A stretch of DNA of 64,000 nucleotides, taken from assembly GCA_023957995.1 (NCBI GenBank), contig JAMLGK010000003.1, positions 248,001 through 312,000 of the forward strand, in the 5' to 3' direction. A program made the translations under genes and the position numbers. Positions 10,138 to 21,252 of the stretch are shown here, one piece after another. Below the pieces are notes generated by a model. That model worked only from the letters and a program-made list of their open reading frames with translations. It was not told the origin of the DNA and ran no database searches. The stretch is from Microthrixaceae bacterium (GTDB lineage: Bacteria; Actinomycetota; Acidimicrobiia; Acidimicrobiales; Microtrichaceae). The number at the start of each line of letters is the position of its first letter. Position 1 is the first letter of the stretch.

Positions 10138-12471
10138 ATGTGGTTCCTTACCCATACCTGGATCATGCCGGCGCTCATGGCGTTGTCGTTCCTGGCCATC
10201 CTCGCGGTCGGCAAACGGCTGCCGAAGAAGGGTTCCGAGATCGGCGTGGCCGCGGTCGGCATCTGTTTCGTGCTGGCGCTGCTCACCGCCGGCAGCTGGT
10301 GGCAGCACACCAACGACACCGGTGAGTCCGGCGAGCACGCTTCTGGTGTGCTCGCGGTCGCTCCCGGCGCAGGCGATGCCGAGGAGCACGACCCCGAGGC
10401 CTTCTCCGACGTGGAACAGGGTTGCTCGAGGGTGGTCGACGAGGCCGACCACGAGGGCAACTCCGAGAAGGCCGAAGCAGATCACGAGGGCGACACCGAG
10501 GGCGAGGAACACTCGTCGGGGATCGCACCCGGTGAGTCCGCCTCGGCCGAATCGACCGCCGTCGCCACCGCGGAAGAGGGTGAGGGTCACGCCGCCACGA
10601 AGCCCGTGGTGCGCTGCTTCACCTGGTTCGACAACGGTCCCGCGGACTCCAGCACGATCACCGTCGGAACGATGGTCGACGGCCAGAGCGTGTTCATGCT
10701 CGTCGTCGTGGGCCTGATCTCACTGCTGGTCCACATCTACTCGACCGACTACGTGAACGGCGACCGTCGCTACACCCACTACTTCGCCTTCCTGTCCCTG
10801 TTCACCGCCTCGATGATGTTCTTCGTGCTGGCCCAGAGCACCCTTCAGATGATCGTGGGCTGGGAGTTGGTCGGCGTCTGTTCGTTTGCCCTGATCGGCC
10901 ACTGGTGGGAGGAGAAACCCAACTCCAACGCGGCCCTCAAGGCGTTCCTCACCAACCGCGTGGGCGACATCGGCCTGCTGGTCGGCATGATCATCCTCTA
11001 CTTCGCTGCCGGCCGGTCGTTCTCGATTCTCGACATCAACATCCTGGCGGCCTCCGGCGGGATCTCCCACGGCCTGCTGTTGGTCGCCTCGGTCTGCCTG
11101 CTCGCTGCGGTCATGTCGAAGTCCGGGCAGTTCATCCTCCACACCTGGCTGCCCGACGCCATGGCCGGGCCCACGCCGGTCTCGGCGCTGATCCACGCCG
11201 CGACCATGGTCGTGGCGGGCATCTACCTGGTGGCGAGGCTGTACCCGGTGTTCTTCGAGGGACTGTCGATCGCGGGGTCGTCGGTCAACCTGCTGGCCGT
11301 GGTCGGAGCTGTCACCGCCATGTTCGGAGCGTTGCTCGCCTTCGTGCAGAAGGACGTGAAGAAGGTCCTCGCGTACTCGACGATCTCCCAGCTCGGGTTC
11401 ATGGTCACCGCCCTCGGCGTGGGCGCCTGGACCGCAGCGATGTTCCACCTCTTCACCCACGCCATGTTCAAGGCGTGCCTGTTCCTGGGTGCGGGGTCGA
11501 TGAGCCACGCGGCGCACCACAGCTTCAACATGGTCGATGACTACGGCGGTCTGCGGAAGATCATGCCGCGCACCTTCTGGACGTTCATCATCGCCACCGG
11601 TGCCCTGGCCGGGATCTTCCCGCTGTCGGGCTTCTGGTCGAAGGACGAGATCCTTGCGGGCCACGGCACGTTCTTCAGCGAGGGTGGCAACGGCACCTAC
11701 CACGTGATGCTGGCGATGCTGATCATCGGCGCCTTCTGCACCGCCGCCTACATGACCCGCACGATCTGGTACTGCTTCTACGGCGAGTACCGGGGTGTCG
11801 GCACCCCCCACGAGTCGGGTCCGCGCATCACGGTCCCGTTGATCATCCTCGCCACCCTCGGCGCGGTGGTCGGGTTCCTCAACCTGCCCAAGTCGATCGG
11901 ACCGATCAACTTCCCGGAGTCGCTGCACACCCAGTTCGAGCAGTTCGTCGAACCCGTCGGCGCCTACTTCCCGAGCATCAGCCACGCGGAGTTCAACGTT
12001 CCGCTGGCGCTGTTCTCGCTGGCGGTGGCCGGACTCGGCGTGCTGCTGCCGTACCTCTACTACTTCAAGGGCGGGCTCGCTCCGATCCGCGACCTGTCCG
12101 AGCGCAACGCCCTGGCCCGTTGGGGCAAGAACGTGCTGGTCAACAAGTACTACTTCGACTGGCTCTACACCGATGTGATCACCGGTTTCGTGAAGGGCCC
12201 GCTGGCCCGTGCCGCGAACTGGTTCAACGCCAAGGTGCTCGACGGCATCGTGGACGGTGTCGGAGCCGGGGCGGTCGTCACCGGGCAATGGGTGTACGAG
12301 AACATCGACCAGGAGGTCGTGGACGGTGCGGTCAACGCAGCGGGCACGACCGCAACCGAAACAGGTGGAGTGCTGCGCTACCTGCAATCGGGACGTATCC
12401 AGCAGTACGCGGCACTGTTCTTCGCCGCAGCCGCGCTCCTTGCCGGCGTGTTCGTAGTGGCAACCGGCTGA
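10138..12471 (+). CDS. nuoL: NADH-quinone oxidoreductase subunit L with large acidic loop insert
   Basis: This is the distal antiporter-like subunit with the long lateral helix, 777 residues against a usual 610-660. The core is conserved: NRVGDIGLLVGM, SGQFILHTWLPDAMAGPTPVSALIHAATMV and KKVLAYSTISQLGFM. The extra length is mainly an insert at residues about 57-158, between the first helices and the WFDNGPADSSTITVG strand. It is rich in Glu, Asp, His, Ser and Ala and has one Cys. Topology places it on the outer face. The protein ends with a long C-terminal helix region. Confidence 0.95.
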   Translation: MWFLTHTWIMPALMALSFLAILAVGKRLPKKGSEIGVAAVGICFVLALLTAGSWWQHTNDTGESGEHASGVLAVAPGAGDAEEHDPEAFSDVEQGCSRVVDEADHEGNSEKAEADHEGDTEGEEHSSGIAPGESASAESTAVATAEEGEGHAATKPVVRCFTWFDNGPADSSTITVGTMVDGQSVFMLVVVGLISLLVHIYSTDYVNGDRRYTHYFAFLSLFTASMMFFVLAQSTLQMIVGWELVGVCSFALIGHWWEEKPNSNAALKAFLTNRVGDIGLLVGMIILYFAAGRSFSILDINILAASGGISHGLLLVASVCLLAAVMSKSGQFILHTWLPDAMAGPTPVSALIHAATMVVAGIYLVARLYPVFFEGLSIAGSSVNLLAVVGAVTAMFGALLAFVQKDVKKVLAYSTISQLGFMVTALGVGAWTAAMFHLFTHAMFKACLFLGAGSMSHAAHHSFNMVDDYGGLRKIMPRTFWTFIIATGALAGIFPLSGFWSKDEILAGHGTFFSEGGNGTYHVMLAMLIIGAFCTAAYMTRTIWYCFYGEYRGVGTPHESGPRITVPLIILATLGAVVGFLNLPKSIGPINFPESLHTQFEQFVEPVGAYFPSISHAEFNVPLALFSLAVAGLGVLLPYLYYFKGGLAPIRDLSERNALARWGKNVLVNKYYFDWLYTDVITGFVKGPLARAANWFNAKVLDGIVDGVGAGAVVTGQWVYENIDQEVVDGAVNAAGTTATETGGVLRYLQSGRIQQYAALFFAAAALLAGVFVVATG

Positions 12472-12491
12472 GCCTTCGGGAGACATGACCA

Positions 12492-14021
12492 ATGACTGAT
12501 TTCCTGACCGACTGGGGACTGATCCTCGTCACCTTCCTGCCACTGGCAGGTGCTCTGGTGATGATGGCGGTACCCCGCGAACTGACCGAGAGCCACAAGG
12601 TGATCGCCCTTGTCGCGTCGGGAGCGTCGTTGGTGATGGGCATCCTCCTCATCGCCAACTTCGACTACGACGATGCCGGGGCGCTGCAGTTCCTCGTCGA
12701 CAAGGAATGGATTCCCCTGATCAACAGCGGGTTCATCCTCGGCGTCGACGGGATCTCGCTGCCGCTGATGGCGCTCACGCTGCTGGTGGTGCCCCTGGTC
12801 ATCATCTACAGCTGGAACCACATCCCCTCGCCGGGCAACCCCAAGGCGTTCCTGGCTCTGATCCTGATCCTCGAGACCGGGATGATCGGCACCTTCGCCG
12901 CGCAGGACCTGATCCTGTTCTTCGTCTTCTTCGAGATCGTCCTGCTGCCGATGTACTTCATGATCGGTGTCTGGGGCGGCCCGGAGCGCAAGTACGCCTC
13001 GATCAAGTTCTTCGTCTACACGATGTTCGGCTCCGCCCTGATGCTCGTGTCGTTCCTGGCGCTGTACTTCCTGTCCCGCGAGCAGACCTTCGACATGAGG
13101 ATCCTCACCGAACTGGGTGGGCTCGACATCGCCCGGACGACGCAGATCCTCGTGTTCGGCGGCATGTTCATGGGCTTCGGCATCAAGGTGCCGATGTTCC
13201 CGTTCCACACCTGGCTACCCGACGCTCACACGCAGGCGCCGACACAGGGTTCGGTGATCCTCGCCGCGGTCCTGCTGAAGCTGGGTACCTACGGCTTCGT
13301 GCGCATCGCCCTGCCGTTCCTGCCCGAGGGTGCCCAGTGGTGGGCACCGATCATCGGGGTGCTCGCCGTGATCGGCATCATCTACGGCGCCCTGGGGTGT
13401 CTGGCCCAGACCGACATGAAGCGACTGATCGCCTTCTCCTCGGTGGCCCACATGGGCTTCGTGATGCTCGGAATCGCGACCCTCACCGAGTTCGGCATCA
13501 ACGCCGCGGTGTTCGGCATGGTCGCCCACGGTCTCATCACCGGCATGTTGTTCTTCATCGCCGGTTCGGTGAAGGACCGCTACCACACCCTCGAGATCAA
13601 GCGCCTCGGTGGTCTGCTGATCTCCGCACCGCGATTGGGTTGGATCCTCGGCCTGTGCACCATGGCATCGCTCGGCCTTCCCGGCCTGGCCGGATTCTGG
13701 GGTGAGTTCCCGGCCATCCTGGCCGCCTACGAGCCGGCCCCGATGCTCAACCAGACCCTCTTCCGGGTCCTGATGGTGGTCGCGGCGCTGGGAACCGTCC
13801 TGGCCGCCGGCTACCTGCTCTGGCTGTTCCAGCGCACCGCCTTCGGCACTCCCAGCGAGGAGTTCGTCGACGATCCCGAGATCGTCGACGTGAAGATGAG
13901 CGAATGGATCGCCTGGACGCCGATGATCGTGCTGATCGTCGTACTCGGGTTCCTACCCAGCATCATCTTCGATGTCACCAATCCAGCGGCGACGCTCATC
14001 GCCGTGGCAGCAGGAGCCTGA
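12492..14021 (+). CDS. nuoM: NADH-quinone oxidoreductase subunit M
   Basis: This is the middle antiporter-like pumping subunit of complex I, 509 residues with about 14 helices. Key elements include ETGMIGTFAAQDLILFFVFFE, with the conserved TM5 Glu, GFGIKVPMFPFHTWLPDAHT, with the TM7 Lys and His, and DMKRLIAFSSVAHMGFV. It lies 20 bases after nuoL and 6 before nuoN. Confidence 0.96.
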   Translation: MTDFLTDWGLILVTFLPLAGALVMMAVPRELTESHKVIALVASGASLVMGILLIANFDYDDAGALQFLVDKEWIPLINSGFILGVDGISLPLMALTLLVVPLVIIYSWNHIPSPGNPKAFLALILILETGMIGTFAAQDLILFFVFFEIVLLPMYFMIGVWGGPERKYASIKFFVYTMFGSALMLVSFLALYFLSREQTFDMRILTELGGLDIARTTQILVFGGMFMGFGIKVPMFPFHTWLPDAHTQAPTQGSVILAAVLLKLGTYGFVRIALPFLPEGAQWWAPIIGVLAVIGIIYGALGCLAQTDMKRLIAFSSVAHMGFVMLGIATLTEFGINAAVFGMVAHGLITGMLFFIAGSVKDRYHTLEIKRLGGLLISAPRLGWILGLCTMASLGLPGLAGFWGEFPAILAAYEPAPMLNQTLFRVLMVVAALGTVLAAGYLLWLFQRTAFGTPSEEFVDDPEIVDVKMSEWIAWTPMIVLIVVLGFLPSIIFDVTNPAATLIAVAAGA

Positions 14022-14027
14022 TCCGAG

Positions 14028-15539
14028 GTGCTCGCCCTACTCGCCCAGGCGTCGGACGTCTTCACGAAACCGACCGTCGACTACCACGCGCTCGCGCCCG
14101 AGTTGATCCTCGTGGGCACGATCATCGTGCTGGCGCTGGTCGACTCCTGGAAACTCGAGCGGGCGCGACCCGTGATGTCGGCCATCGCAGGACTCGGTCT
14201 TCTGGCCGCCCTTGTTCCGGTGATCACGCTTGCTGTCGACGGCACCGACCGGGTGCTGCTCGATGGCGGCTACGTGGTCGACTCGATGTCACTGGTGCTC
14301 AAGGCACTGTTCATCGTCTCGGCGTACGTCGTGGTGCTCCTGTCCATCAACTACATGGCCGAGGGCGACTACTGGGAGTCGGAGTACTACACGCTGCTGA
14401 TCTGCTCGGTGCTGGGCATGACCGTGATGGCCTCCAGCCGGGACCTGATCGGCATCTTCATCGCCCTCGAGCTGTTGTCGATACCCGCCTACATGCTCGC
14501 TGCGTGGCGCAAGGGTGACGAGCGGTCCAACGAAGCCGGGATGAAGTACTACCTGATGGGCGTGTTCGCCACGGGAATCCTGCTCTACGGCATGTCGCTG
14601 GCCTACGGCCTGGGTGGGAGCACCAACCTCGAGGCGATCGGGCTGCAGCTGGCGGATCTCGGCAGCGACGGCGTGCCCGTGGTGGCGTTGGCGCTGTTGT
14701 TCACGATCATCGGATTCGGTTTCAAGGTCTCAGCGGTGCCGTTCCACACGTGGGCACCTGACACCTACGAGGGTGCACCCACGCCGGTCACGGCGTTCCT
14801 GGCGGTGGCGTCCAAGGCAGCCGGTTTCGTTGCGCTCATCCAGGTGACCTACTTCTGCTTCATCGTGCGGTCCGATGTCATCGAGCCGATCTTCTTCGTC
14901 CTTTCCATCTCGTCGATGACCGTCGGCAACCTGATCGCGCTGCGCCAGTCCAACGTGATCCGCATGCTGGCCTACTCCGGCATCGCCCAGGCCGGTTTCA
15001 TGCTGGCTCCGTTCGCAGTCGCGAGCTCCGATCCCGCCCTCTCGCTCCAGGCGGTCGTCACCTACCTGGTGATCTACGCCGCCATGAACCTGGGTGCGTT
15101 CGCGGTGATCATCGCGATCGCACGCCGCACCAGGTCCGCAGAACTCGAGGACCTCGGCGGGTTGTTCACCTACATGCCGGGCCTGGCGGTGGCGTTCACC
15201 CTGTTCCTGGCGTCGCTCATCGGGATCCCGCCGCTCGGTGGTTGGTGGGCCAAGTTCGGGGTCTTCGCATCCTTGATCGAGGCCGACAGTGGCCTCGGCT
15301 GGACCCTCGCCATCGTGATGGCGGTCAACACCGCAATCGCGGCGTACTACTACCTGGCCGTCGCCCGGGCCATGTGGTTCGACGACGTGCCCGAGGGAAC
15401 CGACACCTCGCCGGTGCGCACTCCGGCGACACTCGGATTCGCCGTCGTCATCACTCTGATCGCCACCCTGTTGTTCGGCATCCTTCCGCAGGTGGTCAAC
15501 GACGTGACCGACTTCGGTCTCGTCGCACTCGGTGGCTGA
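14028..15539 (+). CDS. nuoN: NADH-quinone oxidoreductase subunit N (second, full-length copy)
   Basis: This antiporter-like subunit is nearest to NuoK in the membrane arm, with 503 residues from a GTG start behind GAGG. It carries GFGFKVSAVPFHTWAPDTY and NVIRMLAYSGIAQAGF. It is clearly paralogous to the truncated copy at the left edge but differs at many positions. It closes the complex I gene set, and its last eight bases overlap the methyltransferase gene, implying translational coupling. Confidence 0.96.
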   Translation: MLALLAQASDVFTKPTVDYHALAPELILVGTIIVLALVDSWKLERARPVMSAIAGLGLLAALVPVITLAVDGTDRVLLDGGYVVDSMSLVLKALFIVSAYVVVLLSINYMAEGDYWESEYYTLLICSVLGMTVMASSRDLIGIFIALELLSIPAYMLAAWRKGDERSNEAGMKYYLMGVFATGILLYGMSLAYGLGGSTNLEAIGLQLADLGSDGVPVVALALLFTIIGFGFKVSAVPFHTWAPDTYEGAPTPVTAFLAVASKAAGFVALIQVTYFCFIVRSDVIEPIFFVLSISSMTVGNLIALRQSNVIRMLAYSGIAQAGFMLAPFAVASSDPALSLQAVVTYLVIYAAMNLGAFAVIIAIARRTRSAELEDLGGLFTYMPGLAVAFTLFLASLIGIPPLGGWWAKFGVFASLIEADSGLGWTLAIVMAVNTAIAAYYYLAVARAMWFDDVPEGTDTSPVRTPATLGFAVVITLIATLLFGILPQVVNDVTDFGLVALGG

Positions 15540-16740
15540 GGACCCTCCGGCGGAGGACCGCGCCCGGTCAGCCGGCGCAGCGCCCGGGGTGTCCCCTGAC
15601 GGCGAGCTTCCCGAAGGGCTGCGCGAGGCCTTCGAACACCTCGGCAGACTTCGCTTCGACCAGTTCATGGAACTGGCCCTCTATGCGCCGGCCACCGGCT
15701 TCTTCGCCGTACACGGTGGTGCGGGGCGCCGGACCGGTGACTTCATGACCAGCCCGGAGGTGGGGCCCACCTTCGGCGCCGTTCTGGCCCGTCACCTCGA
15801 TGAGTTGTGGCGCCGGCTGGACCGTCCGTCACCGTTCACCGTGATCGAGGGCGGAGCCGGACGCGGCGCTCTGGCGATCGCCGTCGCCGCCGCTGCACCC
15901 GAGTGCGCGCCTGCGCTGCACTGGGTGCTGGTGGAACGAAGCGCGGCTCTTCGCGACCGGCAGGGCGAACACCTCGAGCTCACAGGTCTGGTCGGGCTGC
16001 CCGAACCGGGCGGGTTGGGTGCAGGATCCCCAGAGGAAGGTGGCGGACCCTGGTTCACCTCGCTGGCCGCCATGCCGGAACCGAGCGGTGCCTCGATCAC
16101 CGGCGCGGTCGTGGCGAACGAACTGCTCGACAACATCCCGACGCGCCTGCTGGCACGCACGGCGACGACCTGGCAGGAGGTGATGGTGGCGCTCGGCGAT
16201 GACGGACGGTTGCGCGAAGAGCTCTCGGAGGTTCCGCCCGTCGTGGCCGAGGCCTTCGACGAAGTGGCACCAGCTGCAGTGCAGGACGCACGAGCACCCT
16301 GGCAGCCCGGTGCTGCCAAGTGGGTGGTGGATGCGATCGACCTGGTGGAACGGGGCGAGGTGCTCGTGTTCGACTACGCGGACACCACCGCTTCGATGGC
16401 AGCGAGGCCGCAGGACCAGTGGCTGCGCACCTACCGGTCACACCAGCGAGGCTCCTCACCGCTCGAATCGGCCGGTCGCCAGGACATCACGGTGGAGGTG
16501 GCGCTCGATCAGCTGCCGGAGCCCGACGAGGTGTGTTCCCAGGCAGCGTGGCTGGCCGCCAACGGACTCGATGAACTGGTCGCCCGGGCCGCCCGTCGCT
16601 GGGAGGAGCGCGCCGGGGTCGGCGACCTCGCAGCCATGCGTGCGCGCAGTGTGAGCACCGAAGCAGCTGCGCTCACCGATGAGTCCGGGTTGGGTGCGTT
16701 CAAGGTCCTGCGCTGGGCCGTCGGGCCCGCCAGCACCTGA
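15532..16740 (+). CDS. SAM-dependent methyltransferase of the MidA/NDUFAF7 family
   Basis: This 402-residue protein is of the DUF185/MidA family. The N-terminus shows the typical RFDQFMELALYAPATGFF, then TGDFMTSPEVGPTFGAV, then the SAM-binding VIEGGAGRGALAIAVA and VVANELLDNIPTR. Human NDUFAF7 dimethylates an arginine of NDUFS2 (the NuoD homologue) early in complex I assembly. The GTG start at 15532 lies inside nuoN, so this is effectively the last gene of the nuo operon and is a good candidate for a NuoD methylase and assembly factor. Family membership is seen; the substrate is inferred. Confidence 0.88.
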   Translation: MAEDPPAEDRARSAGAAPGVSPDGELPEGLREAFEHLGRLRFDQFMELALYAPATGFFAVHGGAGRRTGDFMTSPEVGPTFGAVLARHLDELWRRLDRPSPFTVIEGGAGRGALAIAVAAAAPECAPALHWVLVERSAALRDRQGEHLELTGLVGLPEPGGLGAGSPEEGGGPWFTSLAAMPEPSGASITGAVVANELLDNIPTRLLARTATTWQEVMVALGDDGRLREELSEVPPVVAEAFDEVAPAAVQDARAPWQPGAAKWVVDAIDLVERGEVLVFDYADTTASMAARPQDQWLRTYRSHQRGSSPLESAGRQDITVEVALDQLPEPDEVCSQAAWLAANGLDELVARAARRWEERAGVGDLAAMRARSVSTEAAALTDESGLGAFKVLRWAVGPAST

Positions 16741-16844
16741 CCAGCAGCGGTTCTACCGGCACCGGCCGCCGGGCGGCGCCCCGGAAGCGCCCCGGAAGCC
16801 GCCCGAGCCGGCTGGCGCCGACGCCGGGCCACGCTCGGGTTCGA

Positions 16845-16850
16845 TACTCT
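16845..16850 (+). promoter_or_regulatory. candidate -10 box upstream of acs
   Basis: TACTCT in the context CGATACTCT lies 81 bases upstream of the acs start and directly abuts the 27-bp tandem repeats. The same CGATACTCT string occurs upstream of rplM, and TACTCT precedes the tRNA-Thr gene. No convincing -35 box is visible at the expected distance. Confidence 0.4.
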
Positions 16851-16904
16851 CCCAACGGCGGACACGCGGTGTCTGCACCCAACGGCGGACACGCGGTGTC
16901 TGCA
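16851..16904 (+). repeat. perfect 27-bp tandem duplication
   Basis: Two identical 27-bp units, each beginning CCCAACGGCGGACACGCGGT and ending GTCTGCA, sit back to back at 16851-16877 and 16878-16904. They lie between the TACTCT box and the acs ribosome binding site, within the likely 5' leader. Each copy also carries an in-frame GTG, but neither has a ribosome binding site. Confidence 0.9.
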
Positions 16905-16931
16905 TCCAGCGACTTCTCCAGGGGGCCACAG

Positions 16932-18947
<2,016 letters not shown>

Positions 18948-19019
18948 CCGGGACCGAGCGGGGGATCCCGGCTCTCCGGGGCGGGCAACGGGCTCTGTCA
19001 TCGGCCCGGCGGTTCGCAC

Positions 19020-20597
19020 GTGATCTGGTGGATCCTCGGCGCCGTACTGCTGGCTCTGGTGGCGTTGGTGATCCACGACCGCCTGCAGACCCGCCGGGCG
19101 ATCCTCCGCAACTTCCCGATCATCGGTCATCTGCGGTACCTGCTCGAGGGGATGGGGCCCGAGCTTCGCCAGTACATCCTCACCTCGAACGACGAGGAGC
19201 GGCCGTTCAGTCGTGACGAACGCCGGTGGATCTACTCGTCGGCCAAGGGTGAGAACAACACCTTCGGCTTCGGTAGTGACAACAACATGGAACACACGGC
19301 GGGCTATCTGGTCGTGAGGCACAGCGCGTTCCCGTTGGATCCGCTGCCGGGTGAACCCCGTGATGCCACACCGGGTTTCTCGGTGCCGTGCGCGAAGGTG
19401 CTGGGTGAGGCGCACGGCCGTTCGCGGGCCTTCCGTCCCCCCTCGATCGTGAACGTCTCCGCGATGAGTTTCGGCGCGCTGTCCGGCAACGCCATCGAGG
19501 CGATCGATCTCGGCGCAGCGGAGGCGCTGAGCCTCCACAACACCGGTGAGGGGGGCGTCTCGCCCCACCATCTCCTCGGGGCCGATCTGGTGATGCAGAT
19601 AGGCACCGCCTACTTCGGTTGTCGTGACGACAGTGGCAGGTTCTCCATGGAGCGCCTCGTGGACGCCGTCGCGGAGGCTCCGGTGCGCGCCCTGGAGGTG
19701 AAGCTCTCCCAGGGAGCCAAGCCCGGCCTCGGTGGGCTGCTCCCGGGAGCCAAGGTGACGTCCGTGGTGGCAGCCGCCCGGGGAATCACACCCGGGGTCG
19801 ACTGCAAGTCGCCGAGCGCACACCGGGAGTTCTCCGATGTGGACTCGCTGATCGAGTTCGTCGAGCGTCTCGCCGAGCGCACGGGACTGCCGGTCGGCAT
19901 CAAGTCCGCGGTCGGAGATCCGGTCTTCTTCACCGATCTGGCCGAGCGGATGCGGGTCACGGGAGGAGGCCCGGACTTCGTCACCGTCGACGGTGGAGAG
20001 GGGGGCACGGGAGCAGCGCCGCTGGTCTTCGCCGATCATGTATCGCTGCCGTTCCTCCGGGGCTTCCCCGAGGTCTACCGGGCCTTCGCCCGGGAGGGGC
20101 TTGCCGACGACATCGTGTTCGTGGGATCGGGCCGCCTGGGGTTGCCCCACCGCGGACTGGCTGCCATGGCCCTCGGATGCGACCTGCTCGCGGTCGCCCG
20201 CGAGACGATGCTCACCGTCGGCTGCATACAGGCACAGCGCTGCCACACCGGCAACTGTCCGACAGGAGTGGCGACGCAGCGACCCAGTCGCGAGCGGGGT
20301 CTGGTCGTCTCGGACAAGGCCCCGAAGGTGGCCCGCTACATCGCCACACTCCGCCAGGACCTGCTGCGGCTGGCGAGGGCGTGCGGGGAGCCACATCCCG
20401 GTTTCGTCCACTCGGGGCAGGTTGCGGTCCTCAGCGACCCCCGCACCACCATCGACCTCACCACCCTCGCCGGCTATGACGCCCCGACCTGGGGAAGGCC
20501 CGGTGAGGACCAGCGCGCCGCTCTCGCGGCGTGCTGGTCCCCGATGGGAGTCCAACCGACGGGGCCCGGTCACGATGCGGGGTCTGACGCTGGCTAA
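19020..20597 (+). CDS. membrane-anchored FMN-binding glutamate synthase-family protein
   Basis: This 525-residue protein of the GltB FMN-domain (YerD-like) family has an N-terminal membrane helix (IWWILGAVLLALVALVI). The barrel shows NVSAMSFGALSGNAIEA, EGGVSPHH, VKLSQGAKPGLGG, VDGGEGGTGAAP and the cysteine cluster CIQAQRCHTGNCPTGVATQ, which in glutamate synthase binds a 3Fe-4S cluster. It lacks the glutaminase domain, so it is not classical GltB; the physiological reaction is not established for this family. It starts at GTG with a GGCGG stretch nearby. Confidence 0.85.
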   Translation: MIWWILGAVLLALVALVIHDRLQTRRAILRNFPIIGHLRYLLEGMGPELRQYILTSNDEERPFSRDERRWIYSSAKGENNTFGFGSDNNMEHTAGYLVVRHSAFPLDPLPGEPRDATPGFSVPCAKVLGEAHGRSRAFRPPSIVNVSAMSFGALSGNAIEAIDLGAAEALSLHNTGEGGVSPHHLLGADLVMQIGTAYFGCRDDSGRFSMERLVDAVAEAPVRALEVKLSQGAKPGLGGLLPGAKVTSVVAAARGITPGVDCKSPSAHREFSDVDSLIEFVERLAERTGLPVGIKSAVGDPVFFTDLAERMRVTGGGPDFVTVDGGEGGTGAAPLVFADHVSLPFLRGFPEVYRAFAREGLADDIVFVGSGRLGLPHRGLAAMALGCDLLAVARETMLTVGCIQAQRCHTGNCPTGVATQRPSRERGLVVSDKAPKVARYIATLRQDLLRLARACGEPHPGFVHSGQVAVLSDPRTTIDLTTLAGYDAPTWGRPGEDQRAALAACWSPMGVQPTGPGHDAGSDAG

Positions 20598-20600
20598 TCT
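20595..20600 (+). promoter_or_regulatory. -10 box of a probable leaderless transcript
   Basis: TAATCT ends six bases before the GTG start of the HAD gene (20607), the spacing expected when transcription starts at the start codon itself. No Shine-Dalgarno sequence is present in the six intervening bases. Confidence 0.45.
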
Positions 20601-20606
20601 GCCCGG

Positions 20607-21119
20607 GTGCCGACCTGGGACCACACCTTCGAGAACTGGATGTGGCGCGGCGAGGTGCTGGAAGCCGATGCCGGCGCCCAGATGCCAACCGTCGTGTTCG
20701 ACATGGACGGTGTCCTGTCCGACGCCAGTCGTCGACAGCACTTCCTCGAATCACCGCGTCGCGACTGGGAAGGGTTCTTCCAGGCCTGTGGTGACGACGC
20801 CCTCATCGAGGAGGTCGCACGCCTGCTCGAGTCGCTCGACCCCGAACTGCGGATCGTCCTGCTCACCGCGCGTCCGATCCGCGTGATGCCCCAGACCCTG
20901 GCCTGGCTCGACCGCTACGGATTGCGCTGGGACCTTCTGATCATGCGCGACTTCGGTGACTACTCGGCCTCGCCGCACTTCAAGCGCCACACGGTGCAGG
21001 AGCTCCGCTCACGGTCCTTCGATCTGCGCCTCGGCTTCGAGGACGATCGCCGGAACGTGGCGATGTTCCACGCCGAGGGTGTGCCGTGCGTCTACATCCA
21101 TTCGGGCTACTACGACTGA
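20607..21119 (+). CDS. HAD-superfamily hydrolase
   Basis: This 170-residue soluble protein shows the HAD motifs: VVFDMDGVLSD, with the nucleophile Asp and acid/base Asp, then VLLTARP, and GFEDDRRNV for the Mg-binding acidic pair. It resembles small phosphatases of the polynucleotide kinase 3'-phosphatase and LNS2 type rather than sugar phosphatases. The GTG start is supported by a TAATCT box six bases upstream. The substrate is unknown. Confidence 0.8.
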   Translation: MPTWDHTFENWMWRGEVLEADAGAQMPTVVFDMDGVLSDASRRQHFLESPRRDWEGFFQACGDDALIEEVARLLESLDPELRIVLLTARPIRVMPQTLAWLDRYGLRWDLLIMRDFGDYSASPHFKRHTVQELRSRSFDLRLGFEDDRRNVAMFHAEGVPCVYIHSGYYD

Positions 21120-21252
21120 CTTGCAACCGACGAGGCTGAGTCGGGGCACAGCCCGGAGGCCGCGCGCGCTCACATCCGGTATCCGGTGTTCCACCATTTG
21201 ATCCGGCTGTGGATCGGTGACTTCCATCGCTCCGCAGGGAGGTGGCAACGAG

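Noticed and set aside
10720-12492. 590-codon antisense frame over nuoL
   Set aside because: Long antisense frames are common in GC-rich genes. The translation is Asp/Gln/His/Arg-rich without domains, and nuoL is unambiguous.
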